This document shows, piece after piece, positions 1 to 35,303 of a stretch of DNA of 64,000 nt. Location of the stretch: NCBI RefSeq assembly GCF_024868665.1, contig NC_079908.1, positions 3,894,034-3,958,033 on the forward strand. Direction: 5' to 3'. The notes under the pieces were generated by a model. The model saw nothing but the letters and a program-made list of their open reading frames with translations. It did not search any database and was not told the DNA's origin. The stretch comes from Triplophysa rosa. Taxonomy: Eukaryota; Chordata; Actinopteri; Cypriniformes; Nemacheilidae. The position numbers were made by a program, and so were the translations under genes. Every line of letters begins with the position of its first letter. Position 1 is the stretch's first letter.

Positions 1-21658
<21,658 letters not shown>

Positions 21659-21934
21659 TATGCGTTCCCCCAGGAAACATGGGCCATATTTTGAGAGCAC
21701 ATTGAATTGGCTTTGATACAATTGGAAAATATGTGTACACATATATGAAAAGTTGATACATATGTATATGCATATTTCTATATATTATATTTCTATATAC
21801 ACATGCGTGTGTAAAATCTAAAGGACTTTTCTGCTGTAAAAAAAAGTATTATATAGAATGACTTGAATGTTTAAGAATAATACGAGAGAAACATTTCAAG
21901 TTTTGAATTTCTTTTCCTTCTGAAACAAACCACA

Positions 21935-21940
21935 AATAAA
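21935..21940 (+). terminator. gabrb4: Possible proximal polyadenylation signal of gabrb4
   Basis: An AATAAA hexamer lies 277 bases after the stop codon, in an A-rich context. It would give a short 3' UTR isoform. Confidence 0.3.
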
Positions 21941-24900
21941 CATACAAACAAATGTCAACTCCCCATTCGAGGGTACGGAACAAAAGACTGCATGATATTT
22001 TTGCTAAAAGAAAAGATTGTGAGATAAAAAGGACACAACCGAACGACTCATCGGCTTTTTATCGATACTGTAATCAGCCTTTCCCGCAGCTCATGAAATC
22101 AGAAGTGGCTTTTTGGGGCGTCAACCAAGCAGATCCCGAGGCCCGACCCACTACTTTTCCCTCCCCCTGGAATAGACTCACGGAAATGTCCGTTTCGACA
22201 CTGTACAGCAACCTCTTTTGGGATTATGTGTCATTCCTTGATTTTGCAAGTGATAGGCGTTCTCTCTTTACTGGACCTCAGCTCTGGTCTATGGTTTACA
22301 CTGGACGGCTATCTTGAGTTTAACCAATGCACCCTACCCAGAGTCAGTACGATTTGATTTTCTCTCTTCCCTCTTTTGGCAATTCTCTTTTCTTTCCAGT
22401 TTGGTCTAAAGGTTTAACTGTGTTTTTGGAGGGCGTCACCTTAACATGTTCTAGAGGTAGTTCATCAGTAATTAAATAAGCCACTGGTATGCTTCATTCA
22501 TCTTGAATTTAAGAAAACGATGAAAAAAATGAGAGTGCATTCATTCATTCATTCAATCATTCAGTAGCCTTATTGACATGGTCAGGTGGTGTTCTTGTTC
22601 TTTCTTTACTCTTGTTCCTAGTGCATTTCCTCTGTTCTCTTGATACAGTTCATCTTGTAGAGCTTTGTGTTGTTGGGAGTGGAAGGGAAACCCTTAGTGA
22701 GCTGTAATGTTTCTTCAGAACTTGGATTTGAAGTTAGTCCAACAACTATGTGAAAATGTACAAAATAAGGAAAGAAAAGAAAAGATTATTGTGTATTAAA
22801 CAGGGGATGTGACCACGGTTTTTATCTGTTTCATGTTTAAGTCGATCGATCCGACCATAGTGTGACCTGATATTGTATATATTCAGTCATCGTAGTGATT
22901 CATCCTGAGAACGGTACACACCGACGTTTTAAGTTTCTCTAAAATGTGCCTGTCTGAAACCTGAAGGATGTGTCCTCAGTTCATCAATCAGTGAAAGAGG
23001 GTCAAATGGCCCTTGATCTATGAACTTTCACTTTAAGCACTGCAGACCCACCCACAGCGCTGATGTTTTGCATCTTGGGATTGAATCTGGGAGATGAATT
23101 ACATCGGTATAATCAGGAAAAAAGCTTCTGAGTTTTTTCGGGGCAAAATGACATGTACTATAAAAGCCATGAACTGAAGTGACAACCAAAAAGGCCTATA
23201 ATCCATTTCTCGTTTTACCATTTACCTCAGATTAACCCAACACCACTTTTCCGGGGTTCGCCTCATTATGATTTACCTCAACATTTTCTGGAGGGGGGTC
23301 CTTCACCACTGTCACTGAGGTCATCAGATCTCAATCTTTACACATACAGCCTCCCATGTCAAAATCCACTTTCATCCATTCATCTTCGGTCCATTTCATC
23401 AACCTCGATCACAGAGTCTCTAGACGTCTCAATGCTCAGAGTAGGTGAGCTGAGTAGAAGGGAACGGTTGAGGGATGCTTTTCACGGCGATGTTGGATCA
23501 GTTTTTCAGAATTGCTTGAAAACTGAGCAAGGAGACATTTAGAAAGCAGGTCCAGTGATGACCTGGGAACACGAGAGCCTTGGACTATATTGAGTTGGAT
23601 ATTACTGGGAGGACATTCTGAGCAGGTCTCAGACCTCAGAGCTCAAGATAGCCCATGGGCTCTCGCATTGTACCACACTAGACCTCTCAACGGTGGGAAA
23701 AGGGAGGGCAACAAAAAGACCAGTCACCAAACCACAGATCAGTCACTCATACCATGAAGGAAGAATGGAATTGATATCAAAGGCTGTACCTCACAGTACT
23801 AGCAAGGTCCTACGTTACTTGTCAGCAGATGACCACAGAAGCATATTTGAGGGATTTTCACTTATTGTGTTTTATTTATTATTGTGAGCATGACCATAAC
23901 ACCTGTGCAAGGGAGTCGGTACTCTCAAGTGCAAATAGGGAAATGCACAGATATTAAGTGTAGCAATTAAGTTAAGCGCAAATCTGCACTAAATGAGGCT
24001 GGAGGTCAGAGTGCTTCTCATGAGCATTTGCTTGAGGTATTATGAGTGTTACGGGGGTGCCTTGGCCGGTTACAACTCCCAGTAGGCATTGAAGATGCTG
24101 CAATGCTTTGCCAAGGAAAGTTCAAAGGCAAACATTAGGTTTAGCCAAGGTAGAAGAATTAAGTACCTTTGGGATAAGATAACCCATGCGGTTTAGAAAT
24201 GAATTTATATTAAGACCTGTTAAGATCCAATTTTAGTCCACGTCCACTAGTGCAGTATTTTAGATTAGTTTAGTGAAATAACACGACAATGCCCATCATC
24301 CATCAGTTGGTTAGCGACAAACCTTGGATACATGCAGTGAACAGAAAGAGTTTGCATCGCCTTTGACAGAAGGGGACATTGGAGTAGGCATAACTTCTAG
24401 GTGGCATTTGTTTTATTAAGCGCCAGCTACTATTAACTGATAAGACTGCACAATATGACAATTTAAAGGATATTTATATATTTTTCTATCAGATATTTGT
24501 GCTCTATGAAGTTATCAATCAGTGTGACATATATAAGTGCTCTATTTTCTCTTGCGCAACTGATAGAGCAAAAAATCCTATAAGGTATATAGTACTCATA
24601 ACCTGTGATTTGGTATATTATCCATGGGACTAGTGGATAAAAAAATCCTTAGAAGTAGATAGTACAAGGTGTTTCATGAATACAGTACAGTATATGCATG
24701 TAAGATGCCACACATTTACTCCATAGCTTATTTTAGACTACACAAACCCATAAACACTTGCTGGCACTATATAGTTTCACTTGCAAGTAGTCAGTTTAAT
24801 GTTCACAGGGTACGCTGAAATACTAGTGGTCCACGTGTCAGAAACGGCCAGTGTTACGTTTTCCAGTTGAGTAAGGATTAGCTACATGCTAATGCAGCCA

Positions 24901-27900
24901 TACTGTGCCACTAAGACATGCTGGATGTTTGCTAAAGCGGATATTGCGTCATTCATCGTGTTCATGTAGCACCAGCACTCTGTTATTTCACAGTGAGCTT
25001 ATACCTAGAGTTGATATTAGGTAGAATTCTGGTTTGTGGACATTTGTCCCAGCAAGATTTGCCTTAACAAGATCACTAAGCATTTTGTGAAACATTTCAG
25101 AGCAATACAATGCAAATACCAGAACGTTCATGAAGGAGTTATACTCTTTCAAGTCAATTCAAGCCTTAAAAATTGGTATTAAAGCATTGTAATTTCACCA
25201 TTCGACATTTGTCATTTAGTCTTATGACAATTTAGTCATCTGTGGTAGTACATCCTTAAGAACTAGTTTGTTCTTGCAGTCTCGCTTCCACTGTTGAACA
25301 TTAGAACCACAATGGAAAGAAGCAATTATCATCTGTGGATTTAGAATACCGCTGTGTACTAACCAGACACGACGTGATGCTGTGACATGCAATAGCAGTT
25401 ATCTTTTCCATGTCCTACCCAGTCGTGACGGTGGTACATGGCGAGCTACAGTAGATTAACATGGAAAATATACATCGTGTTTCACACCATGTCTGGTTAG
25501 AATGCGGTGTAAAGGTTTTTAAGTTATCAGACGATAGAACCAGTAAGAAACCAAGTAAGAAAACAGATGTTGGAATTGTTTTGGAACATGTTCCTCTAAG
25601 ACCAATCCCATTAGTTACTGCACTCCTGAAGAAATAATTTTCTAAAACTATATTCAGTTAACTTCACTTGGTTTCAAAAGTTAAACGTGGCTAATGTAGA
25701 TTAGTTCACATCACTAATTTTTATGTGAATAACCTATTTGGAAATCGTAATTTTTGTTCAGCGGTATACAGTACATTAACTGTACACATTTTCCTAGAAA
25801 ACGGGACTTGAGAATTTGCCTAACTGCTAATTTCTTTGTATTAGCTGGCTTGATCAATTCACCAAGTCTGCAACCTACAACTATACAAATACAAAGATAG
25901 ATGTATTAGCTGTACGGCATATCTAACATTTATAATGGCGCAGGTTGCTGGTTCTAAAATACAATTTTAGCCGTCAGGGTAAGCACACACAGCTTATATT
26001 TGCGGGATATCTGGTGCAAATTATACAAACATTTAGCTATTTTTTGAAGGTTTATGGTTTAATCATAGTGCTGGGGTAGATAAATTGTCATTAAGACCAA
26101 TTTACCAGTTTACAAGGGTCATTCGGGCAAAATATGTATGTAGCAGCAGTGGGCTGAGAGCGGGATTACACCACTGGTCTTTTTGTTGTTATTGACAATT
26201 TTGTGGGTTTTTTTAAATACTAAAGGCTACATCATGACCGATTAGCTATTCTGTGCCAATGCATCATCCTGTGTGTCTTTGATTTGTATGAAATAATTTC
26301 ATCAGAAGGTTGTCGGACTTGTTATCGTCCGTTGAAGAATGTGTCAGATGGGTTTCAATTGTAAAAGATATCACTGCTAATTACCTCTTATAGCTCTCAT
26401 TTGGGTGATATTGTGCAAGACAGCATATGGTAGTGACCATTTTCAGATTTATAGCATCAGAAACTGGGTTTGAAAGGCCTATGACGTGTTATGTCATAAC
26501 ACACAATCTATAGAGGGAAACGACACTAATACAATGAGATATTAGAATAACATTATGTCAAGGTAGCAACACTGATGGGATTGTCGGCCTTTTTTAGAGA
26601 ATGTGACTCATCGTAATAGTAAAGTATGATTTCTTTGGTGTCTTTATTGGTGTCCGGTTAGGGGATAGGGACGCTCTTCTTTTGCCTTGCACTGTGTTTC
26701 GGTTTCAGACTACTAATTTTTTTTTTAATGATTTTTGTTCTTTGTAACAAAAGAGTTTTGCACAACTCGTTTAGGGGGGGGCGGGGGGAGTGTGGTCTGG
26801 CACAACTCAATGATGCTAATGTTTTCTGATGACAATGGAGGACATAATAATCTTCGCACTAGACACAAATCACCCCATATGCTCACGTCCGCATTTTCAT
26901 ACCATTAACATAACTCGACAAATCATTGAATAGCTTTTACTCGAGTACATTGTTTTTGTCTTTTGCTACATCCACCCGCCAAGCAGGAGAAAAGGAAGTA
27001 CAAAAACTGTTGAACTGATTTTAATGTGAATTTTTCTTGCCTCCTGTGTATATGTGTAATTACATGTGAATTGTATTGTAAATATGATATCTTTCACTTA
27101 TATTTCTTAATGCATGAACAAAACAGGGCAGTTGCTAATAACAGCTAGCCTCGATGCTATCGGCATGGACAGCTTTTTGCAGCACAAGCATAACGAAACC
27201 TATCTCTGAAAAAAGAAAAAGAAGAGGAAAAAAATCACAAAAGATACCGGTTTTGTTTTGCATGTCTTACGTTTTTGGAAAGGTTTATTTTCATAATTTT
27301 CTATTCTGGAACTGGCCATTCACGTCACCCTCGCACACGAAGAAAAGTTTTTCTTGTTTTCATGGACAGGCATTGAACCAAACACTGTAAACCTTTAATT
27401 AAATTAAGAACTTGAAAAGAAATGATGACAATTATAATAATGATAATTCTTTAAAGCTACCACAGCGGGAGAGCAATGGAGAAAAAATGTAAAGAATATG
27501 CACATTTTCATCCTCTCTTGCGTTTTATGTATCACATATGGTTTAGAGTAGATAAACACACCTAGATTCGAATAGACTACGCCTGCTTACATCTCGTCGA
27601 ACAGAAGAGCCGGAGTTATGAAACCTTTACTGAGCAAATCAGAGTTTTTACAAATGTATGACCCGGTGATTTTGCTGTGCTGGATTTCTTATTTTCTTTG
27701 CAACGGGATGATGTTCCTGAGACATTTAAACACAGCACACATGAGCAGAACTTCTAAGTAACCAGAAGTGAAAATCCTCCGAAAATTGGCAAATGTCTAG
27801 GGCAACTACTTTCATACTTGATTGATGGGAATTCAATCGCATTCAGTACTGTTTTGTTTCATTTCTAGATGCCTGTGTTTGTTGTATTCTTTAAAGGAAT

Positions 27901-28331
27901 TGTTACTCTTAGCGTTGATGTTTTCTCATAGAAAGGAAATATATTTCTACTTTTCATCCTGCCCTGAAAGTAAAATGCATTCTGTTTTTTGTGTTGAACT
28001 GGTTTCGTTCACATAAAGATCTCGGTTTGATTCTGTTGAACTGTTGAGGTGTGATGAATTTTGATGATCCATTTGGGGATATGATTTGTCTTCATGAAAT
28101 CAACATTTGTAAAGTACAAGGTTGTGTTTTCTTCATTTCCGTTACTTTAACTTTTTTATGTTTTGGTTTTCGTTTGTTTTTATGCTTTTGTTTCTTTTTG
28201 TCAGTGCCAATTAATGTAATGGTGTCGGTCAGCTTTTCTAGGTGTTTGAGCAAAATGTGTTTTTTACTAATACAAGATGTTAAAGTATGTGGTACAAAAA
28301 AGGGTTCTAAATAACCAACTGACTTTTTACA

Positions 28332-28337
28332 AATAAA
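28332..28337 (+). terminator. gabrb4: Possible distal polyadenylation signal of gabrb4
   Basis: An AATAAA hexamer follows a long T-rich tract (28100-28330) and lies at the end of the repeat-free region, before repeat-bearing DNA resumes at about 28980. Confidence 0.35.
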
Positions 28338-28978
28338 GGCTTATACAGTAAAGAATGACGACGCACGTCTTTTCGTTTGCCATTTGTGGACTAATGGTTG
28401 CGTTTCTTTCTTTTGCCTGAAAAGTTTAAACTAATTAGTCCCCAAATGGTAAATCATATCTTTTTGTTTTCATAACCTACGGTACGGAGAGACCTTCGAA
28501 ATATAACAAAACTGCTGCAGGTCTTGACCATGTAAGTTTCTTTTTCCTTCTGTTTTTTGAAAGGGCTGCAGAGACCAAAAAAAAGGGCAAACTGAGATTG
28601 CGAACAGACGTAAGACCATAGCAATGTTTTGTATAATCAATTTGAATTGGATTATAATCATGACACAATACTAAGGATATAGTTCCCACCCAACCCTTGG
28701 TCCTGAATGAAGAACAATCCCAATCCCTGCTGGAAGAGTGTAATCTTTGCCCCATAACAACATAGTCTGGATGCTCATATTTGCCAACATCTCAAAGTGT
28801 TTGCAAAATGTATATCGGGGCTCCCATATGTCTTAAAGAGTAATCTAACTCGCTGTTAAGAGAAACTGAAAGAGTTGCATCATTTCGTTCAAATAAACTG
28901 GGAGATGAAACTCAATCTGAAAAGAACAAAATCTAGGAAGTTTCCCCTATTTGACATTTACTGTGAGATTTGTTACAT

Positions 28979-29520
28979 TTAAAGGTGTCCTAAACAGGGC
29001 TTGTTTATTGTTTTATACTGTTGTATGAGGTCTACTTATGACGTTCTTGTGGTTTTTACATTCAAAAACATCAATAAGTAATTGGCTATTTTTTACCCGG
29101 GTTTTGAGGCCGTCTCGACAAACCCTCGGTTTTAATGGGCGCATTGAAGACTTGGAAGTAACTATGTTCTTCCACAACCAGGCACTGACTGCACAATATT
29201 TTGCGATCTTTAACAGCATGTTAATTGCTTGCTCGCTCAATATGGTTCCACGCAACTTGTGTTACTTCAGTACTGTCATTCGCAAACCAGTGGGCGGGGC
29301 TAGAGAAGTAGTCGTTGATATTCTTCTGTTAAGGCGGTGTTCATAGGTGCATTCCAGGACCTGGCGTTCGTTGAGCCTGGTGTCAATAACAGTTGTAATT
29401 TCAGTAACAAGGGCGTTTTCCGTTCTGACACTTACAGGATGTTTGCTTGAATACGATTCCCTCTTATATAACAAAAGCACGGGTTAAAATTGATGTCTTA
29501 ATTCATCGCCCCTTAAACAT
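28979..29520. mobile_element. Possible MITE with TTTAAAGG-like ends
   Basis: The left end reads TTTAAAGGTGTCCTAAAC and the right end reverse complements to GTTTAAGGGGCGATGAATT. The inverted match is short and imperfect, and the body includes a GGGCGGGGC motif seen in some fish repeats. Weak call. Confidence 0.3.
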
Positions 29521-32340
29521 ATTTTTGGACTTCCTGTTTGACACTTTTTATGAAAAATATTTCAAATGAATCCATTAGCAAGACTTGGCAATTCATAAGT
29601 ATATTATAAGATAATTTACTTCCATTGTGTATGGTTTCATTCATATGCCTTTACAATCTACTTTTACCTAAGTAACAGTTAGGTTTAGAGGAGGAGCTTC
29701 AATCTTGCTTTTTTTTGTAGGATTTATATTGTATGAATTCATGTGAAATTGCCACCATGTACAATAGTTACATTTTCTGTGAGATGAAGTTGGCATTAGT
29801 GTATGTAAAACTATTTCAGTATTTCAATGAAATATTTACATTAATAGTAGTACTTTTTTTTCATTTAACAAGATATTTTAATTTACATAAGAATAGGATG
29901 TTTAATAGTGTCCCACATATCATATGCAACAACTTATGCATATTACAGAAAACAAAATTACATTCTAAAAAAGTAACTTAATTGCAATAAGTGTGACAGG
30001 AAGATAAGATTTCAATTTCATTTTTGTAAAGTGTTACCTACATAAGGAAAAATAGAGGAAAAATCTATTCGTGTTTTTACGTGTATAGAAAATCAAGTCA
30101 ATCAACAAATCACTTTGCAAGATGCAAACACTGGTCCTCAAGCTTTTTCGTATTTTTTATTGTATTATTTTTAACTCTTAAATCTTAAAGATATTTGTTT
30201 AACATTTTAATTTAGTTAAAAGTGTTCTGTTGGTTGTATTTTGTTCAATGGTTGTGCAGTGTTTAAAAAAATGACCAGCATTGCAGTGTTGTTTACATCT
30301 TCTGGAGTGGTGTATAACCACAAAGAGTATCCTTACTAGCCAGCCCAGAATAATGTAATGTTACTTAACCCCACTACACGCGTTTCTTTTCTCCTTTTTT
30401 GTATTTCTCGATGTTTATTTAATATTTAATGCAAATAATAATAATTTTATATATATACTTTCACCTCCTGATGTTGACAATCAACATCTTTAGATGGATA
30501 ATATAAGCGCCCCTATTTTTGAGCAATATATTGATTCCAAAAACAAGTTCAGAACATAAATGTTGAGTGTTTTATCTCTCAAATGAGGCATAGATTGTGA
30601 TCTTTGACTGAATAATAATGTAAAGGTTATAAAAATGCAGACACGATAAAAAAAGCCTTTTCCATGGGTTCATGTGCCCTGTATGCATGTTAAGGCACCC
30701 CCTTTCATTGGTCGCTTGTTAAAAAGTCCACTTCATTCAAGAGTTTCAGGCCTTATTTTGTACCCAATTTGGGTAAAATGCCAGCTGACATTGCCAGGTG
30801 AATCTCTGAGGCCGTGCACATGTGTCACTATACTTCACCTCAAAGACTTTGACTTCAGGCAGAGGTTTCCTCCACCTGGATTCCCGAAGGGGAAAATTTG
30901 CCACTCTGCCCCTGAGCAGAACCCATTTTCTCCCATTCTTGCTTATTCTGACGGCAGCTTTTGTGGACATAACCAATGTGCACAATGCACAAAACACAAT
31001 GCTTGCCCCAATGGAACAGACTAGATCAGACATCAGAGATGGAATAAACATCCACACACACATATATATCTTTCAACCTAGCTATCTTCCTTTCAAGTCC
31101 CTGTAGTTAACCTGAGGCGGATTAAAGGGGGTGTGAGGCAGAGAAAGGAAAGATCTATATAGAATCTTGGGGGAAATACAGAGTTGTTGTTTTTTCTTCA
31201 TCTTGCCTTAGAAAACTTTGAAAATGTTCCCAGTGGAGGTGAGGCACTTATGGGGCTGGGAGTGCAAAGATCTGCTGGGAGGATGGAAGCAGAGCACTGA
31301 ACTAGATTAGCGAAATGTGCCGTCCATTTCCTTGTTCTATTGTCAGCACTCCATATAAAAACATCAAATATTGAGAGGCTGCATTAACATAGAACAGAAA
31401 CTCTTGGCTGCTCCGGTGAGGGGAAAGAAAGCAAAAACAGTCAAAGGGGTGGAAGATGCCTTTTCCACTTCGCCGCCGCCTTGTATGAGCTTAGGTTTCC
31501 TCTGGGATGATTTTCTCCATCTTGAAAAGTTCTTGTGTCTTTTGTATGTTAAAACAAGTCATATTAGTGAACATTTCTTTAAGGCCCAATGAAATGGTTT
31601 AATATGTGACTTGATTTTTTTGTTGTTTCGATAGGACACGTCAAATGGTCCCTTTTTCAATCGTAATATTTGCATCACAATAAAATCACATAGATGTGAT
31701 TTTCTTCTTGCTAATCTTAAGAGCTTTCTTTTATTTTATTTTAGAGGGAATTTGAAAATATGTTTAGTGCAACCATTATTTTAGTTCTATTTTCCCAGAG
31801 GAGACACACTGTTTTAACTGCATTTGTCAATTTTGTGACACACATGTATACATGACCTGAAAGAGTGTGGTACCAACCACAAGATTTCAATTTTGATTCA
31901 AATTTGATCTTTAACCAAACAATACACAGGGGCATTTTCTGTGTTATTAGCAAAGCCAAACAGAAGAGGAACATAAAAAGAATATTTCGCCATTCATTAT
32001 TCGGGGATGATGTAGTGCCAGTGTTGTGACACTTTGTGCTCTCTTCGAATGTTGCATAGCTGTGAGTTAAGATAAGGGTTGGGGTTAGGGTAGTCTCACG
32101 TAGCCAGACCTTCATACTACCACTTTCTTTGGCCAAGGCCCACCCAAGAGGCCATATGACTGAGAGGTAAAGCAAATCATGTTTCATTTAGAGGCGTGGA
32201 AATGTCCCCACAGTAACAGAGCGGTGTACATTCAAGAATATGTCAAAAGTTAACAGCGACAACGTTTATGAGTTTATGCCGTGAAACGTGCATACTTTCA
32301 GGAATTTAGCGTATTTTAGCAATTTATATTGTGGCTTTCC
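29521..32340. other. Intergenic, no supported feature
   Basis: AT-rich sequence with only short frames without domains (for example 30674-31024 and 31741-32187). No repeat ends found. Confidence 0.4.
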
Positions 32341-33089
32341 TGTGGCTCAGTGGTTAGAGTATGGTGCTATCAACGCCAAGGTCATAGGTTCGATCCCAGG
32401 GATTGCCTCAGAAACAATGTATATGTGACCAGGTGGTGTTTACTAGCCTTTATTTCTTTTATTCTGCGAAAGCATATCTTCATTTAATAAAGGGAAGGTT
32501 CCTTTAAGAGGGACGATGACGTCATCGCGTGCGCGAGCAGCTCAGACAGAGAGCGCATGCGATAAGCAGAGAGGAGAAGAGGTGTGTTGGGAAGAGAATT
32601 CGGCCTGAGATTTTGGGTGTTTATGCGTAATTGCGTGGATGATTTGGTACGTGGATGATTTCGTACAACTTGATATTGTCCGCGTGAATAACTTGGTGAA
32701 AGTTTTGAGTTATTTTTCTGTGTTCACAGGAACGTGTGAATGTGTGTGCGTTAGCACTAAGCAAACAAGTTCACCTGTGCATCATTATTTTTATTTGTCC
32801 ACCACTGCACACCAAAGAGATAACTGAAATTACTGTCATCCTTATTTGCCTTTGTAATAGGCTACTAATAGTTTTGAGAGGATTTTCCAAAGCTGGTCTC
32901 TTGAGTATTTGATTGTTCTTATTTCCACCAAAAATATAATACATTGATACATTATAAAAAATTAAGGAATAAACAAAGATCCCAATCAGTGGTTGGTCCT
33001 GTGTGACAATTTACAGCGGCCACATATAGTATAATGCAATCTAAGTCGCTTTGGATAAAAGCGTCTGCCAAATGCATAAATGTAAATAT
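32341..33089 (+). repeat. tRNA-headed SINE, split by an LTR insertion
   Basis: The head (TGTGGCTCAGTGGTTAGAG at 32341, B box GGTTCGATCCC at 32387-32397) runs to 32423. The tail (TATAATGCAATCTAAGTCGC, then TTTGGATAAAAGCGTCTGCC) resumes at 33025. The minus-strand copy at 5085-5240 has the two parts contiguous. Confidence 0.75.
32424..33024. mobile_element. Solo LTR candidate inserted in a SINE
   Basis: The 601-bp insert begins TGTGACC and ends GGCCACA (short inverted TG...CA ends) and is flanked by the 4-bp repeat TATA at 32420-32423 and 33025-33028. It includes a CG-rich promoter-like block with GATGACGTCATCGCG near 32516 and AATAAA hexamers near 32487 and 32970. A solo LTR of a Gypsy-like or other LTR element fits best; the strand and family are not certain. 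Confidence 0.65.
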
Positions 33090-33349
33090 TGCAACCGATG
33101 TAAACACGACAGCTCTGAGCTTTGATCAGATGGCTTTGTGTTGTTTCCAGGCAGATGGTTAAGGAACGTGACACGCACGTCTTTCAGAAATCCTGTGGAA
33201 TTCAACCAATCAGATGACAACTTCGAACTTGGTGAAGTGTTTCCAGAAAAGTGAGCCTTATGCATCAGACGTTCAGATAACGGTCCTAGGGTTAAAGTGA
33301 CCCACGGGTAGGGGGTATAACACATTCTGAGAGGTTAGAACAGATTGAC

Positions 33350-33670
33350 TGCTATAGCTCACCCAAAAATGAAAATGCTGTCATCATTTACGCACCCTCT
33401 TGTCATTTTAAACCTTTATGACTTTCTTTCGTCCGCAGAACACAGAAGAAGATATTTCGAAGAAAGTTGGTAACCAAACAGCACTGGCCCCCATTCACTT
33501 CTCTTGTATGGACACAAAACCAATGCAAGTCAAAGGGGTGCAGGTTAACAACATTCTTCAACAAATATCTTCTTTTGTGTTCTGCGGAAGAAAGTCATAC
33601 AGGTTTGAAATGACAAGAGGGTGAGTAAATGATGATCTAATTTTTATTTTGGGGTGAACTATCACTTTAA
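33350..33670. mobile_element. TTAA-type MITE copy 2
   Basis: The left end is TAGCTCACCCAAAAATGAAA and the right end GGGGTGAACTATCACTTTAA, with the inner CAGAACACAGAAGAAGATAT and its complement. Same family as 56630-56961. Confidence 0.7.
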
Positions 33671-33746
33671 GACAATATTTAAACTAAACTGAGCAATGTT
33701 TTTGAAAGGGCCACAGAGCAATGAGACTTTTTTCACCCCACAAATG

Positions 33747-34597
33747 GCTTACAGGGCTAGTTCACCCAAAATGGAAAATTCTGTCATCATTTACTCACCC
33801 TCAGATTGTTCCAAATCTGCATACATTTCTTTGTTCTGCTAAACACAAAGGGAGATCTTTGGAAGAATGTCAGTAACCAAGCAGATCTCGCCCCCATTGA
33901 CTCCCATAGTTTTTATTTCCCCTACTAAAAATAAAGGTGAGATCTTCCAAATATCTTCCTTTGTGTTTAGCAGAACAAAGAAATTTATGCAGGTTTGGAA
34001 CAATCTGAGGGTGAGTAAATGATGACAGAATTAAAAACTTTTGCCTAATCTTGTCATGATTCTGCCGCATCATGTCATGTTTCTCGTGGTCTAGTGGCAG
34101 GATCATGACAGAACCTCATGTTTTATGTCGAGAGGGGCATTTTTGTCCGTATGGCCTTCCATACATCCTCTCCATTCTCGTCTCTGTTCCCGCCCTCTCG
34201 TCTCCTCATTATTGCTCGTTTATTGTTTCATGCCCCACAGCTGTCCCCCTCTTGATTTGATCTCTTTATAATGCCCTTTTGTTTTCTGTCCTGTGCTGGT
34301 CCATTTCGATTCATGTGGGTGAGTCTCTGTGTCTAGTTCAGTCTAGTCTAGTTATTTGTTGTTAATGTCAAATGGTGTCTCTAGTCTAGTCTAGTCTAGT
34401 CTAGTTTAGTGTAGTTAGTCCGTGTTCTTGATATCCGTAATGTTTTTCCTTTGTTCTTTGTATTTTACCCCCTCGTGGGTTTTTGTTGTGTATTTACTAA
34501 AGTCTTGTGTTAACCCATTACCCGCTGTCTGCGCCTGGGTCCTCTGTCCTTTTATCCCTGTGTCTCACCCCCGTACGTGACAGATCTATCACTTTAA
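33747..34597. mobile_element. TTAA-type MITE copy 3, interrupted
   Basis: The left end is GGGCTAGTTCACCCAAAATG at 33754 and the right end CTATCACTTTAA at about 34586-34597. The arms agree with the family consensus up to 34051, where a 531-bp insert breaks the right end. Confidence 0.65.
34052..34582 (+). mobile_element. LTR-like insertion in a MITE
   Basis: The insert begins TGTCATGATTCTGCC and ends GTACGTGACA, and is flanked by AATCT and GATCT, a near 5-bp duplication. It has GTCTA pentamer repeats near 34381-34410 and an AAAGTCTTGTGTTAACCC block typical of U5-like ends. A solo LTR is the preferred reading; related termini occur in inverted orientation at 60292-61334. Confidence 0.5.
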
Positions 34598-35303
34598 ATA
34601 GTCAGCTCTGCCCATTAAACTGTAATCCCAGTAAATCGGAGACTATTTAAAAATGGAATATATATATATACATTTTAGATTCCCTTGCAAATAACACTGT
34701 ATGTGTATACCTTATTACAGCTTGTATCTGCCAGTAGAATCATACCATGTTCCTAAGACGTTCTTTCTCGAGCTGTATGATTCTACTTGTAGTAGACATG
34801 TAAGTACTTATCAATAGAACCTTTCTGTTGCACAAGAAAGGTTGTGCAACCTAAAACCTTTATACACTACAAATGACAAAAAAGGTAATAACTGAAATGT
34901 TCTTCAGGGAACCAAAAATGGTTCTGCTCTGGCACATTCGCTGCACAGCACCTTTATTTTTAAGCGTGTTCCATCAGCTTTTGATAAAAACCAAATGGCT
35001 ACACAAAAATCTCATATAGGCTACAGTTCCATGGTGTCCTCTAAAGCTATAAATAGACTGGGAAATCTGCTGTGGGAATAAGATGTCTGAGGACAGGATC
35101 ATCCTAAAGGCCAAAAATATTCCAGATTTAATGCTTTTATAGCCGAAGTGAAGGGCAAATGAAATGATCAGTCCCTGTTAATAACTGGACTTACGTAAGA
35201 CACACATCAAACATGTGATGCACTGATGTGTTGTGACATCACAGTTAGACAAAATCTCAATTAGCGTGTCAATCTTGTTATGTCTAATGATTTTTGTTAC
35301 ATA
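34598..35303. other. Intergenic, no supported feature
   Basis: An (AT)n tract near 34661-34672; otherwise no repeat ends or frames. Confidence 0.4.

Larger units (their letters stand above)
21659..28337 (+). other. gabrb4: Probable long 3' UTR of gabrb4
   Basis: The 6.7 kb after the stop has no repeat with recognisable ends, unlike almost all other non-coding parts of the window, and no coding frame with a domain. GABR beta transcripts have multi-kilobase 3' UTRs in other vertebrates. Possible polyadenylation hexamers are at 21935-21940 and 28332-28337. That the whole tract is transcribed is inference. Confidence 0.45.

Noticed and set aside
32341..32423. Possible tRNA gene (A and B box)
   Set aside because: A- and B-box motifs are present, but the segment is followed by a SINE tail shared with 5085-5240. 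It is a SINE head, not a functional tRNA gene.
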